Both the position numbers and the translations under genes were made by a program. Shown in pieces: positions 5,415 to 8,661 of a stretch of 8,661 nucleotides of DNA. Numbering within the stretch: the stretch's first letter is position 1; each line of letters opens with the position of its first letter. The DNA is taken from contig CAMYAY010000012.1 in NCBI GenBank assembly GCA_947253945.1, positions 1 through 8,661 on the forward strand. The letters run 5' to 3'. This stretch comes from an uncultured Candidatus Saccharibacteria bacterium (GTDB lineage Bacteria; Patescibacteriota; Saccharimonadia; Saccharimonadales; Saccharimonadaceae). The notes beneath the pieces are model-generated. The model ran no database searches. It saw only the letters and a list, made by a program, of their open reading frames with translations, and was not told the origin of the DNA.

Positions 5415-6554
5415 CTACTCTCCGTCGCCGCCTTCAAGCAGCTTTTTGCCTTTAACTTCGTACTTAAAACCAGTTAACTCTGAGGTCATAAAGTCATCGT
5501 TTAATAGGCTCACGAAAGTATCAAGGTCTTTGTTGTCCATAATGATAATTGCGCCACTATCGGTAGTCATCAAGTTGAGCGCCATATCCTCAGCATATTG
5601 CACTAGTTCCTCTTGGGTCTTAGTGCCGATATCCAACTTCTGTAGCTTATTAATTAGCTTGGTTTTACCAGCAATCATTGTGTTCAGATCTTGCCCATCT
5701 GGGAAGTTAAGGTCATAATGTGACAAAATCTGCTCCACTTTCTTGTCAGCAATTGACTGCTTCTTGAAGTTGTAGCCAAACATCGCTTCAAACTTTTTTG
5801 GCGCAAAAGCAAAGATGCGTTGGTTAGTATCCTCGCCCTCTGCTGCCGCATTACCGCAAATCAGCACTTGGTTGTCCGTCGGCACCTTAAATGCTGTAGT
5901 TGCCTTAAACGTATCAAGCTTGCCGTTTTCATCAATCTGCCAAGCAGTGCGCTCGTTAAGACTGCTTGCGCCGGCCAACTGCTTCACTATATAAAATGGC
6001 TCGATATCCTTGTGAGTAAACCGCGCCACCACCATCTTGATGGTCTTAAACTCGTGGTTATACTCGTCAAACGCTTCAATTGTTTCGCGCTCATGTTCAA
6101 TAATATTTAGCACGTGGTTTGCATTCGACACTTGTTTGCGCGTGGAATACAATAGTACGCCGGGCTCTTGTTCTGACTTCTCGTAGGCTCGTACCTCCAG
6201 CCCTAGTCCAGCGCCCTTCTCAATGTCATTTAGTACACCCAGTAAAAATACTGGTGCCACCTGAGGCAATAGCTCGCTTGCAATTGGCAGTTGATAAACC
6301 GTATAGTGCTTATTGACCAAAAACAGCTCGATCTTAAGGTCATTCTTGATACGCGATAGGTTGTTACCCCACGCAAAAATATCAAAACTATTGGTGCGGT
6401 TTAATTCCTCTGGCCGCTCAGGCGCATGGTGCTCAACCTGCGGTGTAGTATCTACCGTCACCTCATCTTGGTTACGCGCGGCCTCTAGCTCGGCGTCATA
6501 TTCCGGATTGACATCATTCGCCTCCGGGTTACCCTCTACTTGTTCATTATTCAT
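5415..6554 (-). CDS. DUF4868/KwaB-like protein
   Basis: A 379-residue soluble protein. Residues 1-55 are acidic and probably disordered. The rest is mixed alpha/beta, with FDIFAWG near 57-63, VVARFTHKDIEPFYIVKQL near 175-193, and the segment from about 213 (KLDTFKATTAFKV, then IFAFAPKKFEAMFGYNFKK at 247-265). That last pattern resembles by eye DUF4868, the domain of KwaB in the Kiwa anti-phage system. No KwaA-like membrane protein is adjacent, so a Kiwa role is not shown. The frame is open to 6614, but the ATG at 6554 avoids overlap with rnhA and sits exactly 7 nt from a strong -10, implying a leaderless mRNA. It is followed 2 nt later by yvcK, so it may instead serve envelope or metabolic regulation. 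Confidence 0.6.
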   Translation of the reverse strand: MNNEQVEGNPEANDVNPEYDAELEAARNQDEVTVDTTPQVEHHAPERPEELNRTNSFDIFAWGNNLSRIKNDLKIELFLVNKHYTVYQLPIASELLPQVAPVFLLGVLNDIEKGAGLGLEVRAYEKSEQEPGVLLYSTRKQVSNANHVLNIIEHERETIEAFDEYNHEFKTIKMVVARFTHKDIEPFYIVKQLAGASSLNERTAWQIDENGKLDTFKATTAFKVPTDNQVLICGNAAAEGEDTNQRIFAFAPKKFEAMFGYNFKKQSIADKKVEQILSHYDLNFPDGQDLNTMIAGKTKLINKLQKLDIGTKTQEELVQYAEDMALNLMTTDSGAIIIMDNKDLDTFVSLLNDDFMTSELTGFKYEVKGKKLLEGGDGE

Positions 6555-6560
6555 ACCTGC

Positions 6561-6590
6561 ATTATAGCAGATATGGCTAGTTACGCTCAA
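6561..6590 (-). promoter_or_regulatory. Promoter for the KwaB-like gene and yvcK, inside the end of rnhA
   Basis: The minus strand has TTGAGC (6590-6585), an 18-nt spacer and TATAAT (6566-6561) preceded by TG, an extended -10. The predicted start, 7 nt downstream, is the A of the ATG at 6554. The -35 lies in the last codons of rnhA. Confidence 0.8.
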
Positions 6591-7044
6591 TTGAATCTGC
6601 TGGTACCGTGCCAACCACGCCAGCTTTGCGCGCTAAATTAGCCCATGTATCCGCCATCTCATTGTAGGTTGTACCAACGTGTGCCCTGGTCCACTGCAAA
6701 TCAGCCTGCGAGGCTTGATATAGCTCGTAGAGTTTAATTACAATATCACGATTCTTAATTTTATCTGGCCAACCCTTCGCGTGCCAGCCGCTAGCCCATT
6801 TTGTCAACACATTTATCCAAAACTGGCTGTCAGTAGTAATACGGCATGGCCGGCCACCAGCATCAATTAGAGCTGTCATTAGAGCAAACCCCTCCATACG
6901 AATATTGGTGGTCTGCCGATTTGACACAGCACTGTCTGCCGGCTCGCTACCCACTAGATAAGGCTGACCATTTTTAATAACCGCAAACCCACCAGGGCCA
7001 GGGTTGCATGGCGCTGTGCTACCGTCTGTGTAATATGAATCCAT
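6577..7044 (-). CDS. rnhA: Ribonuclease HI
   Basis: RNase HI cuts the RNA strand of RNA-DNA hybrids, clearing R-loops and primers. The 155-residue length is typical. The four catalytic acids are present: Asp7 in YYTDGSTAP, Glu51 in RMEGFAL, Asp72 in TTDSQFW and Asp132 in NEMADTWAN; His122 in RAHVG matches the mobile catalytic histidine. A tryptophan-rich stretch with KGWPDKIKNRD near 90-100 corresponds to the substrate-handle region of the E. coli enzyme. The start lies 1 nt after the dsbA-like stop with no Shine-Dalgarno, so translation probably depends on coupling to the gene before it. A promoter for the next genes overlaps its 3' end. Confidence 0.95.
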   Translation of the reverse strand: MDSYYTDGSTAPCNPGPGGFAVIKNGQPYLVGSEPADSAVSNRQTTNIRMEGFALMTALIDAGGRPCRITTDSQFWINVLTKWASGWHAKGWPDKIKNRDIVIKLYELYQASQADLQWTRAHVGTTYNEMADTWANLARKAGVVGTVPADSIERN

Positions 7045-7045
7045 T

Positions 7046-7867
7046 TTATTTTAATGCAGCATCAATAGCAGCCCGAATCTCGCTATCAGAAGGCTTTACT
7101 GTCTTGCCGTTCACGATAATTGTTGGCGTACCATTAATATTTGACCTCTCGCCAAAATCACGGTCACGTGCTAGCTTTTTATCAATCGTATTGTCCTTAT
7201 GCGCCTTAAATACCGCTAGTAGTTTATTACCATCAAGACCGGCCTGCTTCGCCATATCAATCAACTTAGCATCAAGATCAGGAGCTTCGATGTAGTCTGT
7301 CGTCATCCAGTCATGGCTGTTATATAGAACATCCGCCATCTTGAAGTAGCCAGCCTGATTGCCAACAATATATGCCGCCTCCGCCGCACGTGCCGTAATT
7401 GCCGAATAAGTATGACCTACATTATAAGAACGATAGACAAACAACACCTTGTCGCGATAATCGCTATTAATTTTCTTCATTGTGGCATGAATCTTCTGAC
7501 AATATGGGCACGTAAAGTCAGCATACTCCAATACTGTAACCTTGGAATCAAGCTTGCCATCAAAGTGGTCGATTAGATGAGTGCTTGAATAAGCGTCGGT
7601 TACCGGCTTCGTTAACTCAGCCGGCAGCGCGTCAGACTTATCTTCACTTACATCTTTTTTAGAATCTCGTGCCTTAGCATTAATCTTGCTCGCACTAAGT
7701 TTAGCTGCCTTTGAACTATCATTTAGCGAATTATAAATAAAGCACGATAGCAAAATTATGACAGCCAATACTACGAAACCAACAATGGTCAATAATGACA
7801 CCAAGGCGCGCGAACGCTTAGCGGCCTCCAATTTAGCTTCTTTTGATTCTGGTTGATACTTAAACAT
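7046..7867 (-). CDS. Membrane-anchored DsbA-like thiol-disulfide oxidoreductase
   Basis: A 273-residue thioredoxin-fold protein of the DsbA/BdbD (Thioredoxin_4) type, which oxidises cysteines in exported proteins. A positively charged N-terminus (KEAKLEAAKRSR) precedes one transmembrane helix at about 23-46, then a charged linker and the catalytic domain. The active site is Cys120-Pro-Tyr-Cys123 in YADFTCPYCQKIH, and the cis-proline loop is NGTPTIIVNG near 245-254. The orientation predicts an anchored domain outside the membrane. The frame extends nine codons further up, but the ATG at 7867 overlaps the upstream stop as TAATG and has GGAGG about 10 nt before it. No DsbB or VKOR partner is in the window. 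Confidence 0.92.
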   Translation of the reverse strand: MFKYQPESKEAKLEAAKRSRALVSLLTIVGFVVLAVIILLSCFIYNSLNDSSKAAKLSASKINAKARDSKKDVSEDKSDALPAELTKPVTDAYSSTHLIDHFDGKLDSKVTVLEYADFTCPYCQKIHATMKKINSDYRDKVLFVYRSYNVGHTYSAITARAAEAAYIVGNQAGYFKMADVLYNSHDWMTTDYIEAPDLDAKLIDMAKQAGLDGNKLLAVFKAHKDNTIDKKLARDRDFGERSNINGTPTIIVNGKTVKPSDSEIRAAIDAALK

Positions 7868-8394
7868 TATAAAATCGCCTCCACTGCTGCCCACTCGGCA
7901 TTAGGATTATCATCTGGTACAATTACTGATACTTGGTCACCAATATGGCCACGGAAGAAGGTAACTGACGCTAGTAACACACGATACTCGCGCGAACCAG
8001 CCTCCACATAGTACGCACCATCGTGCTGTACTAGCGTACCAACTAACTGACGGCGCGGTACTGGCCCAATCTGCTTATAAATAAACGAACCGTCGTTTGC
8101 GATCGTTAGCTTTAGGATGTCACCCTCAACCAGCTTTGACTTTGAAGCATAGTTGGCTGGCACTGGATAAGACTTACCTTCATTATCGTGCATTGTTTGG
8201 CCGTCAAAGACACCTTCAATTACCTTGCCGGTTACATCCGACGCCGTACGTGCTGGCATATCATCATCACCGACAATTGAGTAGAGCAGTTCTTTGGCTG
8301 CTGCTAAATTCTTCTCTGCCTCAATTAGTAAACTGCGTAACCGCTTAACTTGCTTATCTGGCAAGGTTGCTTCATCGAACTTATTCTCGCTCAT
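7867..8394 (-). CDS. Conserved-looking protein with duplicated beta-type domain, function unknown
   Basis: I do not recognise a named family with certainty. The 175 residues have a charged helical start (about 10-42, possible coiled coil) followed by two related halves. Residues 56-110 and 118-175 share the order G-[KT]-[VL], a DG turn, Y-x-V, a G-D step (EGDILKLTI and IGDQVSVIV) and a closing A/Y-[IV] strand, suggesting tandem small beta-barrel domains, perhaps nucleic-acid or ligand binding. The ATG at 8394 is chosen for the family-like start and a purine-rich site (AAAGAGAG) just before it. An in-frame GTG at 8424 sits 6 nt from the -10 and would add ten basic residues. It is first in the operon with the DsbA-like gene and rnhA. 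Confidence 0.8.
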   Translation of the reverse strand: MSENKFDEATLPDKQVKRLRSLLIEAEKNLAAAKELLYSIVGDDDMPARTASDVTGKVIEGVFDGQTMHDNEGKSYPVPANYASKSKLVEGDILKLTIANDGSFIYKQIGPVPRRQLVGTLVQHDGAYYVEAGSREYRVLLASVTFFRGHIGDQVSVIVPDDNPNAEWAAVEAIL

Positions 8395-8429
8395 AGTTCT
8401 CTCTTTCTTTTTCTTAATCCTCACCGGTT

Positions 8430-8458
8430 ATTATAGCGTACAAATTAGTCCACGTCAA
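8430..8458 (-). promoter_or_regulatory. Promoter of the 175-aa protein/dsbA-like/rnhA operon
   Basis: The minus strand has TTGACG (8458-8453) and a perfect TATAAT (8435-8430), 17 nt apart. Predicted transcription starts near 8423, giving a purine-rich leader of about 29 nt before the ATG at 8394. Confidence 0.88.
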
Positions 8459-8466
8459 CCTTAAAT

Positions 8467-8475
8467 TTATCCACA
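8467..8475 (+). promoter_or_regulatory. Single perfect DnaA box
   Basis: TTATCCACA matches the DnaA-box consensus exactly. It lies 8 bp upstream of the -35 of the leftward promoter, in the longest and most AT-rich gap of the window. No second perfect box is present, so a DnaA-controlled promoter is as likely as an origin edge. Confidence 0.55.
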
Positions 8476-8503
8476 TAATTAACAGATAAGGCGAATAAAA
8501 GTG

Positions 8504-8530
8504 TTGTATTTTTTAGTAATACAATACTAA
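8504..8530. repeat. Overlapping short inverted repeats in the divergent gap
   Basis: TTGTATT (8504-8510) pairs with AATACAA (8518-8524), and TTAGTA (8513-8518) pairs with TACTAA (8525-8530); the two foldings exclude each other. The stretch is between the two divergent promoters and so is probably not transcribed; it may be a protein site or an easily melted AT-rich segment. Confidence 0.35.
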
Positions 8531-8563
8531 TTTACGCAAATCTCATGCCTAAGTTTTGCCAAA

Positions 8564-8593
8564 TTGTCAAAATAACCGCAACCATCTTGACAA
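8564..8593. repeat. Inverted repeat overlapping the rightward -35
   Basis: TTGTCAA (8564-8570) and TTGACAA (8587-8593) are perfect inverted 7-mers with centres 23 bp apart, about two helical turns. The right arm contains the -35 of the rightward promoter, which suits an operator but could reflect TTGACA-like sequence on both strands. Confidence 0.3.
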
Positions 8594-8615
8594 AATTAGC
8601 ATAATAGCTTATAAT
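8587..8615 (+). promoter_or_regulatory. Perfect-consensus promoter for the right-edge gene
   Basis: TTGACA (8587-8592), a 17-nt spacer and TATAAT (8610-8615) match the sigma-70 consensus at every position. A second TATAAT follows at 8615-8620. Transcription should start near 8622, giving a leader of about 35 nt. Confidence 0.93.
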
Positions 8616-8656
8616 ATAATCGGATTAACAAAATCAGCACCTTCCGGAGGACTATT

Positions 8657-8661
8657 ATGAA
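8657..8661 (+). CDS. Start of a rightward gene (cut by right edge)
   Basis: An ATG at 8657-8659 is preceded by CCGGAGG with GGAGG ending 6 nt upstream, and by a perfect promoter. Only five bases are inside the window, so the product cannot be named. The nearby DnaA box makes dnaA or another replication gene one possibility, but this is a guess. Confidence 0.7.

Noticed and set aside
6555..6614. Longer start for the KwaB-like protein inside rnhA
   Set aside because: It would overlap rnhA by 38 nt and place the promoter inside the coding region; the ATG at 6554 fits the promoter precisely.
6822..6830. TTATCCAAA, a near DnaA box
   Set aside because: It is one mismatch from consensus, inside the rnhA coding sequence and isolated; likely chance.
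1..8661. CRISPR array, transposase, tRNA/rRNA genes or a riboswitch
   Set aside because: No regularly spaced direct repeats, transposase-like frames, tRNA cloverleaf or recognisable riboswitch core was seen on either strand.

Overview
The window looks like chromosomal DNA from a member of the Candidate Phyla Radiation, most likely a Saccharibacteria (TM7)-type genome. This is inferred from the mix of proteins: a DUF5663-like protein, a DUF4868/KwaB-like protein, an L1 with a long A/E/K-rich N-terminal tail, and small compact operons. It is not proved by any marker tree. Base composition is moderate to AT-rich, the standard code works throughout (no recoded UGA is needed), and there are no insertion sequences, CRISPR arrays, tRNAs or rRNAs. 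All eleven complete genes are read leftward on the minus strand. A minus-strand gene start is cut by the left edge, and one plus-strand gene begins at the right edge.

Right to left (the direction of transcription): (i) 8425-8656 is a divergent intergenic region with strong promoters facing both ways, one perfect DnaA box and several short inverted repeats. (ii) An operon follows of a 175-aa protein of unknown function with a duplicated beta-type domain, a membrane-anchored DsbA-like oxidoreductase (start overlaps as TAATG), and RNase HI (1-nt gap, no Shine-Dalgarno). (iii) A promoter inside the end of rnhA drives a 379-aa DUF4868/KwaB-like protein, probably from a leaderless mRNA, followed by the tightly coupled yvcK. 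(iv) A single DUF5663-like gene has an extended -10 promoter embedded in a perfect 10-bp inverted repeat. (v) A single M16 zinc peptidase gene has its own promoter and terminator. (vi) The conserved secE-nusG-rplK-rplA operon couples preprotein export, transcription elongation and two large-subunit ribosomal proteins, and ends in a clean intrinsic terminator instead of running on to rplJ-rplL. (vii) At the left edge an unrelated gene starts just after that terminator.

The best-supported unusual signal is in the 48-nt rplK-rplA gap. The transcript there can fold into a copy of the ribosomal protein L1 binding site of 23S rRNA, placed directly against the rplA Shine-Dalgarno sequence. This implies L1 feedback on its own cistron, not at the rplK leader as in E. 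coli. Other points of interest are terminators fused to the next gene's promoter, two or three candidate leaderless starts, a KwaB-like protein with no visible KwaA, and internal duplications in two lineage-specific small proteins. I saw no complete new multi-gene defence or mobile system.
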